Positions 1 through 10,100 are shown, counted from the stretch's first letter. The stretch is DNA of 64,000 bases from Streptococcus salivarius (GCF_002094975.1 NZ_CP015283.1:977501-1041500), one strand, 5' to 3'. Numbers and translations: made by a program. Notes: generated by a model from the sequence alone, not told the origin.

Positions 1-2
1 AA

Positions 3-1133
3 AATGAAAACCTTGAGTCAACAGAAGAAACTGTTGAAGAGGTTGTAGCAGACAAAGACGCAGAACAAGAGCATCTTGATCGCCAAAAAGAAGAAGAGGA
101 AAGCATCGCCCTCGCCAGTGAAAAAGCGAAAGAAAAAGCTAAACGTGCTAAAACTAAAAAGACACGTGATGCTGGTAAACCAAGCTCAGGTGGTCGCTTC
201 CTTGGAGGTCTTGCCCTTGTAGCTGTTTCAGCTCTCGTTGGTGCAGGTGCTATGTATGTTTCTCTAGGTAACAAAACAACTGAAGAAACAACTTTGGTAT
301 CTATGAAAGGTGATACTGTTACTGTTGGTGATGTTTTTGATTCACTTAAAGGTAGTAGCCAAACACAACAAAGTGTTTTGAGTGCAACTTTGCAAAAGGC
401 TCTTGAAAAAGAATATGGTAGCAAAGTCAGCAAAGAAGACGTTGACAAAGCTTATAAGCAAGCTTCAGAACAATACGGAGATCAATTCTCACAAGTACTT
501 GCAGCCTATGGTCAAACAGAAGAGTCATACCGCACTCAAATCCGTACACAAAAATTGGTTGAGTACGCTGTTAACCAAGCCGCACAAAAAGATTTGACGG
601 AAGCAAATTACAAGGCTGCCTATGATAACTACACACCAAATACAGAGGTGCAAGTGGTTTCAACTACTGATAAAGCAGTGGCAGATAAGGTGGACTCTGA
701 AGCTAAGGCAGAAGGAGCAGATTTCTCACAAGTAGCTAAAGATAACAGCTTGGAAGTGACTTCTAAGACGGTTAACTCAGCTTCTCAAGACTTCCCAGCA
801 GATGTTTTGACAGCAGCCTTCAAACAAGATGCTAATGCCGTCTCTGACGTAGTGACTGTTTCAAACAGCTCAACTGGTGCTGCGACTTACTACATCGTCA
901 AAACTGTTTCAAAATCTGAGAAAAATGCAGATTGGAAAAACTATAAGGATGATTTGACTAAGGTTATCATCAATGGTAAGAAATCTGATACTAACTTCAC
1001 TAACTCAGTGATTGCTAAGGTCCTTAAGAAATATAATGTTAAAGTTGTAGACAAGGCCTTTAGCGCAATTCTTGACCAGTATGTGACTGGTTCTGGAGCT
1101 TCATCAAGTTCATCATCAAGCTCTAGCAAATAA
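3..1133 (+). CDS. prsA: PrsA-like foldase (parvulin-type peptidyl-prolyl isomerase), 5' end missing
   Basis: The reading frame is open from the first bases of the window, so the start lies upstream; 376 residues are visible. The product should help secreted proteins fold outside the membrane. The order is an acidic and lysine-rich cytoplasmic stretch (visible residues 1-65), one membrane segment (about 66-90, FLGGLALVAV...), a SurA/PrsA-like N-domain, a parvulin-like segment (about 210-300) and a serine-rich tail. No lipobox cysteine is seen, although classic streptococcal PrsA is a lipoprotein; this one appears anchored by a transmembrane helix. A methionine at 252 is in frame but sits inside the membrane segment and is unlikely to be the start. 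The gene lies just upstream of alaS, as prsA does in other streptococci. Confidence 0.75.
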   Translation, partial: NENLESTEETVEEVVADKDAEQEHLDRQKEEEESIALASEKAKEKAKRAKTKKTRDAGKPSSGGRFLGGLALVAVSALVGAGAMYVSLGNKTTEETTLVSMKGDTVTVGDVFDSLKGSSQTQQSVLSATLQKALEKEYGSKVSKEDVDKAYKQASEQYGDQFSQVLAAYGQTEESYRTQIRTQKLVEYAVNQAAQKDLTEANYKAAYDNYTPNTEVQVVSTTDKAVADKVDSEAKAEGADFSQVAKDNSLEVTSKTVNSASQDFPADVLTAAFKQDANAVSDVVTVSNSSTGAATYYIVKTVSKSEKNADWKNYKDDLTKVIINGKKSDTNFTNSVIAKVLKKYNVKVVDKAFSAILDQYVTGSGASSSSSSSSSK

Positions 1134-1167
1134 ATCACATGATAGAGTTGATAATGCTATTATCAGC

Positions 1168-1196
1168 TTGACCTAAGACCTAAAACACGTTAAAAT
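1168..1196 (+). promoter_or_regulatory. Promoter of the alaS T-box transcript
   Basis: A -35 TTGACC (1168-1173) and a -10 TAAAAT (1191-1196) are separated by 17 bases. Transcription would begin right at the 5' strand of T-box stem I, the same geometry as at the second T-box in this window. Confidence 0.6.
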
Positions 1197-1425
1197 GGAG
1201 AGTGGCTGAAAGTTCTAATATCATGACATTTTTAGCCTTCCCTTTGAGATTGGTAATCATCGCTTCTGATACAGAAAAATGGCGGTCGCTGCGAGCCATG
1301 GACGAATCTGGTTACTTGCTACTCAAAGTTCACAATTAAAGACAAATAAGAATGACAAGTTCATTGAATGAAGGTGGTACCGCGGTTCACGTCGCCCTTC
1401 GTTTAGTGGACTTGTCTTTTATTCT
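1197..1425 (+). promoter_or_regulatory. T-box leader, probably alanine-specific
   Basis: The conserved T-box motif AAGGTGGTACCGCG lies at 1371-1384. It is followed by the closing arm of a terminator (complement of the ACAAGTTCA region near 1355) and a T run near 1417. Upstream is a GAGAGT stem I start (1198-1203). The likely specifier is GCT (Ala) at 1318-1320, followed by a purine and ACTC, which can pair with GAGT. Uncharged tRNA-Ala would stabilise the antiterminator and allow transcription of the two genes behind. The motif is certain; the specifier is inferred from position and fits the alaS target, but the base of stem I is short. Confidence 0.85.
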
Positions 1426-1471
1426 TTGGGTATTTTCTGAATGAAATGTGTGGCAATATTGGAGGTGGCGT

Positions 1472-1957
1472 ATGAAAACCTATTTTGTCAAACAGAAGTT
1501 TCGATTGGGTGGCGAACGCTTTGATATCAAGGATGATCAAGGTAGAGTTGCCTATCAGGTTGAAGGGTCCTTCTTTAAGATTCCAAAGACCTTTACGATT
1601 TTTGGTGAGGATGGTCGTGAGATTAGTCATATCACCAAGGAGCCGCTTAGTCTCTTGCCTAAGTTTACAGTAGACTTGCGGGATGGTTCGAGTTTTTACA
1701 TTCGAAAAAAATTAACCTTTCTTCGTGATAAGTATGATGTCGATAATCTTGGTTTGCGAATAGAGGGTAATATTTGGGACTTGGATTTTCAACTACTTAA
1801 TAGTCAAAATCAGGTAGTTGCTAGGATTCAAAAGGAGCTCTTCCATCTGACATCGACCTATACTGTTACTGTTTATGAAAATACTTACGCCGATTTAGCC
1901 ATTTCCCTGTGTGTTGCTATTGACTATGTGGAAATGCTCGAGAATAGCTCAAAATAA
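1472..1957 (+). CDS. LURP-one-related family protein (YxjI-like)
   Basis: This 161-aa protein has the repeated beta-strand pattern of the LURP-one/tubby-like fold (pattern: Y.VK..F.LGGE.FDI.D..G...Y.V.G.FF...K...I). The molecular role of this bacterial family is unknown. I chose the ATG at 1472 over the one at 1448 because GGAGGTGG lies 4-11 bases upstream of it. The gene sits between the T-box leader and alaS with only about 24 bases to alaS, so it should be co-transcribed and starve-induced together with alanyl-tRNA synthetase. No membrane segment or signal peptide is seen. Confidence 0.75.
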   Translation: MKTYFVKQKFRLGGERFDIKDDQGRVAYQVEGSFFKIPKTFTIFGEDGREISHITKEPLSLLPKFTVDLRDGSSFYIRKKLTFLRDKYDVDNLGLRIEGNIWDLDFQLLNSQNQVVARIQKELFHLTSTYTVTVYENTYADLAISLCVAIDYVEMLENSSK

Positions 1958-1981
1958 AAAACAATTAATTAAGGAGAAACA

Positions 1982-4600
1982 ATGAAACAACTTACTTCAG
2001 CACAAATTCGTCAAATGTGGCTTGATTTCTGGAAATCAAAAGGTCACGCTGTTGAACCATCAGCTAACTTGGTTCCAGTTAACGATCCAACCCTTCTTTG
2101 GATTAACTCAGGGGTTGCCACTTTGAAAAAATACTTTGATGGCTCTGTGATTCCTGAAAATCCACGTATCACTAACTCACAAAAGGCTATCCGTACCAAC
2201 GATATCGAAAATGTTGGTAAGACAGCTCGTCACCACACAATGTTTGAAATGCTTGGTAACTTCTCAGTTGGTGACTACTTCCGTGATGAAGCCATCGAAT
2301 GGGGTTATGAGCTTTTGACAAGCCCAGAGTGGTTTGATTTTCCAAAAGACAAACTTTACATGACTTACTATCCAGATGATAAAGATTCATACAACCGTTG
2401 GATTGCTTGCGGTGTTGAACCTAGTCATTTGATTCCAATTGAAGATAACTTCTGGGAAATCGGTGCTGGCCCTTCAGGACCAGACACTGAGATTTTCTTT
2501 GACCGTGGCGAAGACTTTGACCCTGACAATATTGGTATCCGTTTGCTTGAAGAAGATATTGAAAACGACCGTTACATTGAAATTTGGAACATCGTTTTGT
2601 CACAATTCAACGCAGATCCAGCTGTTCCACGTTCAGAATATAAGGAACTTCCTAATAAAAACATTGATACGGGCGCAGGTCTTGAACGTCTTGTAGCCGT
2701 AATGCAAGGGGCTAAAACAAACTTTGAAACAGACCTCTTCATGCCTATCATTCGTGAAATCGAAAAAATGTCTGGTAAAACTTATGATCCAGATGGTGAC
2801 ACAATGAGCTTCAAGGTCATCGCTGACCACATCCGTTCATTGGCATTTGCCATTGGTGATGGTGCCCTTCCAGGTAATGAAGGTCGTGGTTATGTCCTTC
2901 GTCGTCTTCTCCGTCGTGCCGTAATGCACGGCCGTCGTCTCGGCATTTCTGATGCTTTCTTGTACAAACTTGTTCCAACTGTTGGTCAAATCATGGAAAG
3001 CTATTACCCAGAAGTTCTTGAGAAGAAAAACTTTATCGAAAAAATCGTTAAACGTGAAGAAGAAACCTTTGCACGTACTATCGATGCAGGTTCAAGCATG
3101 CTTGACGAGCTTCTTGCTAACCTTAAGAAATCTGGTAAAGATACGCTTGAAGGTAAAGACATCTTCAAACTTTATGATACTTACGGATTCCCAGTGGAAT
3201 TGACAGAAGAGTTGGCTGAAGATGAAGGCTTCAAGATTGACCATGAAGGTTTTAAAGCAGCCATGAAAGAACAACAAGAACGTGCGCGTGCTAGCGTAGT
3301 TAAAGGTGGTTCTATGGGTATGCAAAATGAAACCCTCGCAAACATCACTGAACCATCTGAGTTCTTGTATGAAGCAGAGACTGCAGAAAGCCGTTTGAGC
3401 GTAATCGTTGCTGACGATGCTCGTCATGATAGTGTAAATTCTGGTCAAGCACTCCTTGTCTTTGAACAAACACCATTCTACGCTGAAATGGGTGGACAAG
3501 TAGCAGACCACGGTACAATCTCAGATGCAGCTGGTACAGTCGTTGCGCGTGTTGTTGACGTTCAACGTGCACCAAATGGACAAGCGCTTCACACTGTTGA
3601 GGTTGAAGGTGAACTTGTTGTAGGTGCTAACTACAAACTTGAAATTGACCACACACGTCGTCACCGTGTTATGAAGAACCACACAGCGACTCACCTCTTG
3701 CATGCTGCCCTTCATAATATTGTTGGTGATCATGCTGTCCAAGCGGGTTCTCTTAATGAACAAGAATTCTTGCGTTTCGACTTCACTCACTTTGAGGCTG
3801 TAACTCCAGAAGAATTGCGTGCTATCGAAGAACAAGTCAACGAAGAAATCTGGAAAGCCACTCCAGTAACAACTATTGAAACAGACATTGACACTGCTAA
3901 ATCAATGGGAGCTATGGCCCTCTTTGGTGAAAAATATGGTAAGAATGTTCGTGTCGTTTCAATCGGTGATTACTCTGTTGAGCTTTGTGGTGGTACGCAC
4001 GTTGCCAACACTGCTGAAATCGGTATGTTCAAGATTGTTAAAGAAGAAGGTATCGGTTCAGGAACACGTCGTATCTTAGCAGTGACATCACGTGAAGCTT
4101 ACCTTGCTTACCGTGAAGAAGAAGATGCCCTTAAAGCAATCGCAGCAACGCTTAAGGCACCACAATTGAAAGAAGTACCTAACAAGGTTGCTAGCCTTCA
4201 AGAGCAGTTGCATGCCCTTCAAAAAGAAAATGCTGCTCTTAAAGAAAAAGCAGCAGCTGCAGCAGCTGGTGATGTCTTCAAAGACGTTAAAGAAGCTAAC
4301 GGTGTTCGTTACATCGCTAGCCAAGTGGAAGTTTCTGACGCAGGTGCCCTTCGTACATTTGCTGATCAATGGAAACAAGCAGACTACTCTGACGTTCTTG
4401 TCCTTGCAGCTCACATTGGCGAAAAAGTTAATGTCCTTGTAGCAAGCAAGTCTAAGGATGTTCACGCAGGTAATGTTATCAAGGTTCTCGCACCAATCGT
4501 GTCAGGTCGTGGTGGTGGTAAACCAGATATGGCCATGGCCGGTGGTAGCGATGCCAATGGTATCCAAGATCTTCTTTCGGCAGTAGCAGAACAGCTTTAA
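1982..4600 (+). CDS. alaS: Alanyl-tRNA synthetase
   Basis: This class II synthetase charges tRNA-Ala in the cytoplasm. Its 872 residues match the normal family length. The N-terminal catalytic domain has the expected motifs (R.T......[16 protein letters not shown]). The central editing domain shows HTATH (HxxxH) and CGGTH zinc-type motifs, and the C-terminal DHHA1 domain has [13 protein letters not shown] coiled stretch rich in Ala, Lys and Glu (about residues 735-765) links the last two domains. AAGGAG lies 6 bases before the ATG. Expression should follow the T-box upstream. A strong terminator follows the gene. Confidence 0.98.
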   Translation: MKQLTSAQIRQMWLDFWKSKGHAVEPSANLVPVNDPTLLWINSGVATLKKYFDGSVIPENPRITNSQKAIRTNDIENVGKTARHHTMFEMLGNFSVGDYFRDEAIEWGYELLTSPEWFDFPKDKLYMTYYPDDKDSYNRWIACGVEPSHLIPIEDNFWEIGAGPSGPDTEIFFDRGEDFDPDNIGIRLLEEDIENDRYIEIWNIVLSQFNADPAVPRSEYKELPNKNIDTGAGLERLVAVMQGAKTNFETDLFMPIIREIEKMSGKTYDPDGDTMSFKVIADHIRSLAFAIGDGALPGNEGRGYVLRRLLRRAVMHGRRLGISDAFLYKLVPTVGQIMESYYPEVLEKKNFIEKIVKREEETFARTIDAGSSMLDELLANLKKSGKDTLEGKDIFKLYDTYGFPVELTEELAEDEGFKIDHEGFKAAMKEQQERARASVVKGGSMGMQNETLANITEPSEFLYEAETAESRLSVIVADDARHDSVNSGQALLVFEQTPFYAEMGGQVADHGTISDAAGTVVARVVDVQRAPNGQALHTVEVEGELVVGANYKLEIDHTRRHRVMKNHTATHLLHAALHNIVGDHAVQAGSLNEQEFLRFDFTHFEAVTPEELRAIEEQVNEEIWKATPVTTIETDIDTAKSMGAMALFGEKYGKNVRVVSIGDYSVELCGGTHVANTAEIGMFKIVKEEGIGSGTRRILAVTSREAYLAYREEEDALKAIAATLKAPQLKEVPNKVASLQEQLHALQKENAALKEKAAAAAAGDVFKDVKEANGVRYIASQVEVSDAGALRTFADQWKQADYSDVLVLAAHIGEKVNVLVASKSKDVHAGNVIKVLAPIVSGRGGGKPDMAMAGGSDANGIQDLLSAVAEQL

Positions 4601-4626
4601 GATGTGATACAATAAAAGAAACTTGA

Positions 4627-4655
4627 AAAGGTAGGATGAAAATCCTATCTTTTTT
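4627..4655 (+). terminator. Rho-independent terminator after alaS
   Basis: GTAGGAT (4631-4637) and ATCCTAT (4642-4648) pair over a GAAA loop, extended by A/T pairs, and are followed by a T run. Confidence 0.9.
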
Positions 4656-4690
4656 CTTTGTAAGTAGCATTGAAAGTTAAAAGTATTTTC

Positions 4691-4728
4691 ATTTCACAAT
4701 TGAAATAGTGAATATTGGGTGGTATACT
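4691..4728 (+). promoter_or_regulatory. Promoter of the ComR-like regulator with an overlapping palindrome
   Basis: A -35 TTGAAA (4700-4705), a 17-base spacer and an extended -10 TGGTATACT (TATACT at 4723-4728) form a good promoter. A perfect palindrome, ATTTCA-CAAT-TGAAAT (4691-4706), overlaps the -35 and could be an operator. Transcription starting near 4735 excludes the upstream ATG at 4715 as the gene start. Confidence 0.6.
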
Positions 4729-4777
4729 ATTACAAATCATAAAAATTATAATAGTTTCAAGTAATAGGGAGCAAGCG

Positions 4778-5701
4778 ATGTTTGGACAAGACTTTGGTCA
4801 TCGGTTAAGAGAGTTGAGATTAGCACAAGGACTCACTAAAGAAAAATTTTGTGAAGGGGATGAGGTTTTATCAGTACGACAATTGACACGTATAGAGACA
4901 GGGAAGTCTCAACCTAAACTAGAAACCTTAGAGCACTTGGCAAGACGTCTGAATATATCTTTATCGGAATTGCTTGGAGAGAGAGCTATAGGCTCAAAGT
5001 TGCCGGTAGAATACCTCAATCTCAAATATCAATTGATGCATGCGACTAGTTTAGATAAGCCAAATAACCTAATGAAACTAGACGAAAAGCTGGGTAAAAT
5101 TATTGATAGCTATTATGATGATTTGCCAGCTGATGAACAGAGGGTTGTTGATATCTTACAGTCAAAACTTTACTCTTATACTTCAAAGACACATCAAAAA
5201 TTTGGCATGAGCATATTGGAGAAGAGTTTACCTTCATTATGTGAGAAAAGGGTATACACTATCAATGACCTACTACTTATAGAACTATATCAAATCTCGT
5301 TAGGAGATGGTGATAGTATGCGGTCAGATGGGTTTAGTGAAGGGACTTTTTATGCCATCTGTAGAAATCTTATAAATAGTTATGATAATATTCCCACGGA
5401 GTATCTATTTTTATTTAGGGATGCCTTATTAATGGTTCCAATAGTTGAATATGAACGAAAAAAGTTTCATTTATCGGAGATAGCATTCATTCAACTGCAT
5501 CACATTATGGAGGAAACTCAAGATTATCAGAAAAAACCAATTTTGAGAATGCTAGAGGGACAGTATCTATATGTTGTAAAGAATGATATTTTTGAGTCTA
5601 AAAAAGCCTATCAAGAAGGGATAATCTTGGCTAGATTGTTAGGAGATACCTCTTTAGCTGACATCATATCAGAGAAAATGAGAGATGCTATGAAAGAATA
5701 G
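4778..5701 (+). CDS. ComR/Rgg-like peptide-responsive transcriptional regulator
   Basis: This 307-aa cytoplasmic regulator has an N-terminal HTH_XRE domain (about residues 5-62) with the signature SVRQLTRIETGKSQP, followed by an alpha-helical TPR-like C-terminal domain. The layout and the VRQL.RIE.G motif are those of ComR and its paralogues (ScuR, SarF) in salivarius-group streptococci, which bind a short imported hydrophobic peptide. The start at 4778 has GGGAG 6-10 bases upstream and lies after the predicted transcription start. The gene is followed within a few bases by a ComR-box-like palindrome in front of a lipoprotein gene, so that gene is the likely target. I could not find an obvious comS-like pheromone gene nearby. 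It is probably not ComR itself, because comS is absent. Confidence 0.75.
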   Translation: MFGQDFGHRLRELRLAQGLTKEKFCEGDEVLSVRQLTRIETGKSQPKLETLEHLARRLNISLSELLGERAIGSKLPVEYLNLKYQLMHATSLDKPNNLMKLDEKLGKIIDSYYDDLPADEQRVVDILQSKLYSYTSKTHQKFGMSILEKSLPSLCEKRVYTINDLLLIELYQISLGDGDSMRSDGFSEGTFYAICRNLINSYDNIPTEYLFLFRDALLMVPIVEYERKKFHLSEIAFIQLHHIMEETQDYQKKPILRMLEGQYLYVVKNDIFESKKAYQEGIILARLLGDTSLADIISEKMRDAMKE

Positions 5702-5745
5702 AGCAGGACATACGTGTCCTTTTTTTTTAAAATATGCAGTATATT
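5702..5745 (+). promoter_or_regulatory. ComR-box-like operator with T tract and -10; may double as terminator
   Basis: The palindrome GGACA-TACG-TGTCC (5706-5719) sits in AGCA...TTTT flanks, close to the ComR box consensus (AACANGACA-N4-TGTCNTGTT; one mismatch in each arm). As in known ComR-dependent promoters, a T tract (5720-5728) follows, then a -10-like TATATT at 5740-5745. There is no canonical -35. The hairpin with its T run could also end transcription of the regulator gene. It is an activator site by comparison only. Confidence 0.65.
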
Positions 5746-5835
5746 AGATTCATAAGAAGAACTAAAGAATATAACTTATTCATCGAGATTTTTGAAAATG
5801 ACACAGTCTAAAATAGAGTATTAAGGAGAATTATT

Positions 5836-6528
5836 ATGAAACCTGCTACAAAACGTTTCACAACTTTAACCGCACTCGCTTTAACTTCCGTTCTATTACT
5901 TGGTGCATGTGGTAATAACAAGAAGGAAGCCACATTAACATCGAGCTCTAGTAAGGTTAGTCAGAAAGTGAAATCGACAAAACCATCTTCAAAAGAAAAA
6001 GCGAAGAAGTCTGAGAAAAAGACAAAATCTTCTAGTTCAGAAGAAGTCGCAAAAGAAACCTCTGGAGAAAAGGATTCACAACCATCAGCCGGAAATGTTG
6101 CTGGATCTGCTCAACAAGAAGTTGCCCCAACAAATCCTAGTGAAGAAACAGCTGGAGTAAATCAAGGAACGACGACAGAACAACCAGCTGCTTCAGCGGA
6201 ACAAACACCAGCTACCACAGCAGTGGATGTTACAGCAATGGCTAATGGTGATTTCTCTAGTGTTGCTGGTACCTATCAAAATGACTTAGGGGACACAATT
6301 ACAGTATCCCCATCCGGTAGTGTAACTCGTGTAGGCGCTGAAAGTGGTTATAGTGATACAAGTAGTCAGCTCTTTAATGGTTTTGCTCAAGATGGCGGTT
6401 ATGTAGCAGGTTTTGCTCATAATGATGGACCAACCAGTGACCCAATTTTCTTTGACAGTAATGGACAGATTCGTTTCGGTTCTGATGCGATATATGGTCG
6501 GATGCATGTTTACAATAAATTAGATTAA
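5836..6528 (+). CDS. Lipoprotein with Ser/Lys-rich linker and DUF6287-like C-terminal domain
   Basis: This 230-aa protein has a signal peptide ending in the lipobox LGAC (Cys near residue 25), so it should be lipid-anchored on the outer face of the membrane. A low-complexity linker rich in Ser, Lys, Thr and Glu (about 30-130) would reach through the wall. The C-terminal domain (about 134-228, starting ANGDFSSVAGTYQND) resembles the end of the membrane-anchored protein at 11373 (DNGDISSLVGTWTNA) and matches my recall of the streptococcal DUF6287 family, whose function is unknown. AAGGAG lies 8 bases before the ATG. The ComR-box-like promoter upstream predicts control by the preceding regulator. 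Confidence 0.75.
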   Translation: MKPATKRFTTLTALALTSVLLLGACGNNKKEATLTSSSSKVSQKVKSTKPSSKEKAKKSEKKTKSSSSEEVAKETSGEKDSQPSAGNVAGSAQQEVAPTNPSEETAGVNQGTTTEQPAASAEQTPATTAVDVTAMANGDFSSVAGTYQNDLGDTITVSPSGSVTRVGAESGYSDTSSQLFNGFAQDGGYVAGFAHNDGPTSDPIFFDSNGQIRFGSDAIYGRMHVYNKLD

Positions 6529-6592
6529 TGGTATTGTCCCTCGGTACTTAAGAAAAGGAAATCACAAGTAGTAGAAGGAGCACACTTTAAAA

Positions 6593-6883
6593 ATGTCTCA
6601 AAAAGAACATGGAGAAGTGAGAAGTACTAGTGGTACCTTAAAGGGGACCTATCACTATTTGGATTCTCCCAGTCCTCATTTGTTTCCGTTTGTCTTTATT
6701 AGTAATGTAACAAATAGCCTTCAGATGTTTCTCGTGTGTAAGAACGGTAAGCCAATTGCCTTTCCATTACTTCTACCAAATCAGTATAAAATTGTTTACA
6801 TTAAGGACTTTCAAAATGTTAGCTCCTGCGATGAGATTACTGTGACTGAACATTTAGAAGAATACATCTATGATGAATCATAG
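6593..6883 (+). CDS. Small hypothetical protein (96 aa)
   Basis: I do not recognise this protein. It has no signal peptide or clear membrane helix; the middle is hydrophobic (LFPFVFISNV) and the end is acidic (HLEEYIYDES). AGAAGGAG lies upstream, with about 12 bases between GGAG and the ATG, slightly long. It follows the lipoprotein gene by 64 bases with no terminator between, so it is probably in the same transcript and may share ComR-like control. A terminator-like hairpin follows about 90 bases downstream. Confidence 0.5.
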   Translation: MSQKEHGEVRSTSGTLKGTYHYLDSPSPHLFPFVFISNVTNSLQMFLVCKNGKPIAFPLLLPNQYKIVYIKDFQNVSSCDEITVTEHLEEYIYDES

Positions 6884-6976
6884 TTAGACTAGATTGATAC
6901 CTATAGTCAAATCAACCCAGAATGAATTAATTAATCTATTCAGATTTGCTTAATGTGTCAAGGAATTAGATGTAGC

Positions 6977-7010
6977 AAAAGCCCTCAGGTAGCCCCTTTG
7001 GGCTTTTCTT
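6977..7010 (+). terminator. Terminator-like hairpin with two alternative stems
   Basis: AAAAGCCC (6977-6984) pairs with GGGCTTTT (7000-7007), followed by CTT. A competing stem, AGCCC (6991-6995) with GGGCT (7000-7004), uses the same 3' arm. It most simply ends the 6593 transcript. Confidence 0.6.
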
Positions 7011-7081
7011 AATCATAGTTATCTGAAAGAATTAGCTATCAATTTTCTACAAAATAAAGTTTAGTAATAATATTGAAATAA

Positions 7082-7131
7082 TTGTAAAAAATATTTCAAA
7101 GAGGTATAATAGAAATGTGAAAACGGTTCCA
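7082..7131 (+). promoter_or_regulatory. Promoter of the first YSIRK protein with a cre (CcpA) site at the start point
   Basis: TTGTAA (7082-7087), 17 bases, and TATAAT (7105-7110) form the promoter. A near-consensus cre, TGAAAACGGTTCCA (7118-7131), covers the expected transcription start, so CcpA should repress this gene on preferred sugars. No LytTR-type direct repeat is present here. Confidence 0.65.
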
Positions 7132-7169
7132 ATTTTTATCAAACAGCCTAGAAAGTGAGAGTGATCAAA

Positions 7170-10100
7170 ATGAGAAAGGCATATGTTTTTAAGGAACGTC
7201 AACGTTACTCAATACGTAAATATTCTTTTGGAGCTGCATCAGTCTTGATTGGTACGAGCTTGATGCTTGGTGGACATACTTTGGCTCAGGAACAAGCCAA
7301 TAGCACAGGTTCCATCATGGACTATGAAGTTATTGTAAATAATTCTGAAGCACCCCAAATTGACCAAGCAACTTCAGAAGCTGTTACCGATGTCCTCAAT
7401 CAACCAGCCTCAAGATCAGAAGTGCCAAGACCTAAGCTTGCCAGCAGTGAAGTTGCTTCTTCTGAAGCTAGTAGTGTAGTGGCTAGCGAGACTGCTTCTT
7501 TGGAAGTACCGGCAGAGGTTGCCCATTCTGCATCTGCTGTTGCTTCTGTTGCGAGCTCAGAGGTGGCTAGCCCACGTTCTGAAGTGTCATCAGTAGCTAG
7601 CTCTGAAGTAGCTAGTGAAACTGACCGTTCAGCGATGTCAGAAGCAGTGGAAGTTAGACCTACTGACCGTGAAGCTGTCGATACTAGTCTTCGTACTGTC
7701 TTAACTAATGCTAGTCAGCCAGGTGTAGATGGTCCTGTGACTGCTGATGGTTCTCTTGATATTCCATCAAACGGTACTTTTTATTTCCGTCGCACAACTG
7801 AAATTCGTACAGCTCCAGTCATGGATATCAAACCTACTTTCGTCTTTAGTGCAGGTGACCATGTTATCTATGATAAGGTCTTGAAGAGAGATGATCATCA
7901 ATGGATTTCTTACATTGGTTACGATTATGAACGCTACTACGCTGATATCGCAGCTTTGAAGGCCGAAAATACTAGTACCACTGAAGCGACTAGAGATGAA
8001 GCCGTCCCTGAACGTGGTACTTATTACTTCACTAAACCTGCAGATGTGAAGAACCAACCTAGCTTGACTGCTAAGACTGAGTTCAATTTTGATCCAGGCA
8101 TGTCAGTCAACTACGATAGATCTTTGCTTGCGGACAACCACCGTTGGATTTCTTATACTTCGTACAGTGGTACTCGTCGTTATGTCGACCTAGGTGCTGT
8201 TGCAGAGGCTGTAGCTAAACCAAGAGGCGATATCGCTATTGAAAGTCATGACAATGGTGACTTTAGTGTAGTTATCAGTAATGTTTCAGACCAAAACGGT
8301 GTCCTCGGGGTATCTGTTCCAATCTGGTCTGAAAAGAATGGCCAAGATGATATCATTTGGTACAATGCAACTCGTCTTAACAATGGCAACTACAAGGTTA
8401 ACGTCAGTCTAAGTGACCATAAGAATGAACGTGGTCTCTACAATGTTCATCTTTACTATGTTGAAACTAATGGTAAATTAGTTGGTGTGGGTGGCACAGC
8501 TTACACAGTTCCTGCCAAGGTTGAAGAAACGCATACAACTACTAGCTATAGCCTTCCTGACTCAGGAACTTACACCTTCAAAGAACGCACTGGCATTAAG
8601 GCAGAACCTCGTGTGGCAAGTCCAGAGTTAGCCTACTATGATGCTGGTATGTCAGTCAACTACGACAAGATTGTCAGTGGTGATGGTTACCAATGGCTTT
8701 CTTACCTCAGCTACAATGGCAACCGCCGTTATGTAGCTGTGGCAAAACTTGCTCAACAAGAAAGCAAACCAAGCGGTACTATCAATATTGAAAACCTCTC
8801 TAACCTCGGTTTTGACGTTCATATCACTAATGTTTCTGGTGGTGACAAGGCTATTCAAGGCGTAAGTGTTCCAGTTTGGACAGCTAAAGACGGCCAAGAC
8901 GACCTTGTATGGCACCAAGCTAGCAGACAAAGTGATGGTAGCTACAAGGTTCGTATCAATGTTAGCGACCATAAGTCTGAAGCAGGTGAATACATTGTCC
9001 ATCTCTACTATGTCCAAGATGGTAAAATGGTAGGTATCGGAGGCACTAGTACAACTGTTCCAGTTCAAAATGCAACTCACCACAATCTTCCAGCTTCAGG
9101 TTCATATACCTTTACTGCTCGTACTGGCATTAAGGCAGAACCTCGTGTGGCAAGCCCAGAGTTGGCCTACTACGATGCTGGTATGTCAGTCAACTATGAC
9201 AAGATTGTCAGTGGTGATGGTTATGAATGGCTTTCTTACCTCAGCTACAATGGCAACCGACGTTATGTAGCTGTGGCTAAACTTGCTCAACAAGAAAGCA
9301 AACCAAGCGGTACTATCAATATTGAAAACCTCTCTAACCTCGGTTTTGACGTTCATATCACTAATGTTTCTGGTGGTGACAAGGCTATTCAAGGCGTAAG
9401 TGTTCCAGTTTGGACAGCTAAAGACGGCCAAGACGACCTTGTATGGCACCAAGCTAGCAGACAAAGTGATGGTAGCTACAAGGTTCGTGTCAATGTTAGT
9501 GACCATAAGGCTGAAGCAGGTGAATACATTGTCCATCTCTACTATGTCCAAGATGGTAAAATGGTAGGTATCGGAGGCACTAGCACAACTGTTCCAGTTC
9601 AAAATGCAACTCGCCACAACCTTCCAGCTTCAGGTTCATATACCTTTACCGCTCGTACTGGCATCAAGACTCAACCTTTGGTAGCCAATCCAGATGTTAG
9701 CTACTATGATTCAGGCATGTCAGTCAACTATGACAAGGTTGTCAATAATGACGGCTATACATGGCTTTCTTATCTCAGCTATTCAGGACATCGTTTCTAT
9801 GTGGCTATCGCACCAACGAGTGTGACTAAACCTGTAGAACAACCTGTTCAACCAAGCACACCATCATCTGGTACCTATACTTTCAAGGAACGCTCTAGTA
9901 TTAAAGCAGAACCAAGTGTAGCGAGTCCAGAGTTGGCTTACTATGATGCTGGTATGTCCGTTAACTATGACAGATTGGTGACCACAGATGGTCACACATG
10001 GCTCTCTTATGTTAGTTATGGAGGCAACCGCCGTTACATTGCTATTGATGGTAAGGCAACAGCAGTTGCTCAACCAGCAAGTCCAAGCCTAGCTGCAACT

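Noticed and set aside
5798..5824. 8-codon frame (MTQSKIEY) between the ComR-box-like site and the lipoprotein gene, considered as a pheromone gene
   Set aside because: It has no ribosome-binding site and is polar, unlike the hydrophobic ComS/XIP-type peptides.
6977..7010. Alternative stems considered as a riboswitch or attenuator ahead of the first YSIRK gene
   Set aside because: The promoter of that gene lies downstream at 7082, so the hairpin is not in its leader; a simple terminator is enough.
8652..9617. Two long antisense frames opposite the repeat region of the first YSIRK protein
   Set aside because: They are nearly identical shadows created by the 534-bp repeat and the biased codon use; no start signals were seen.
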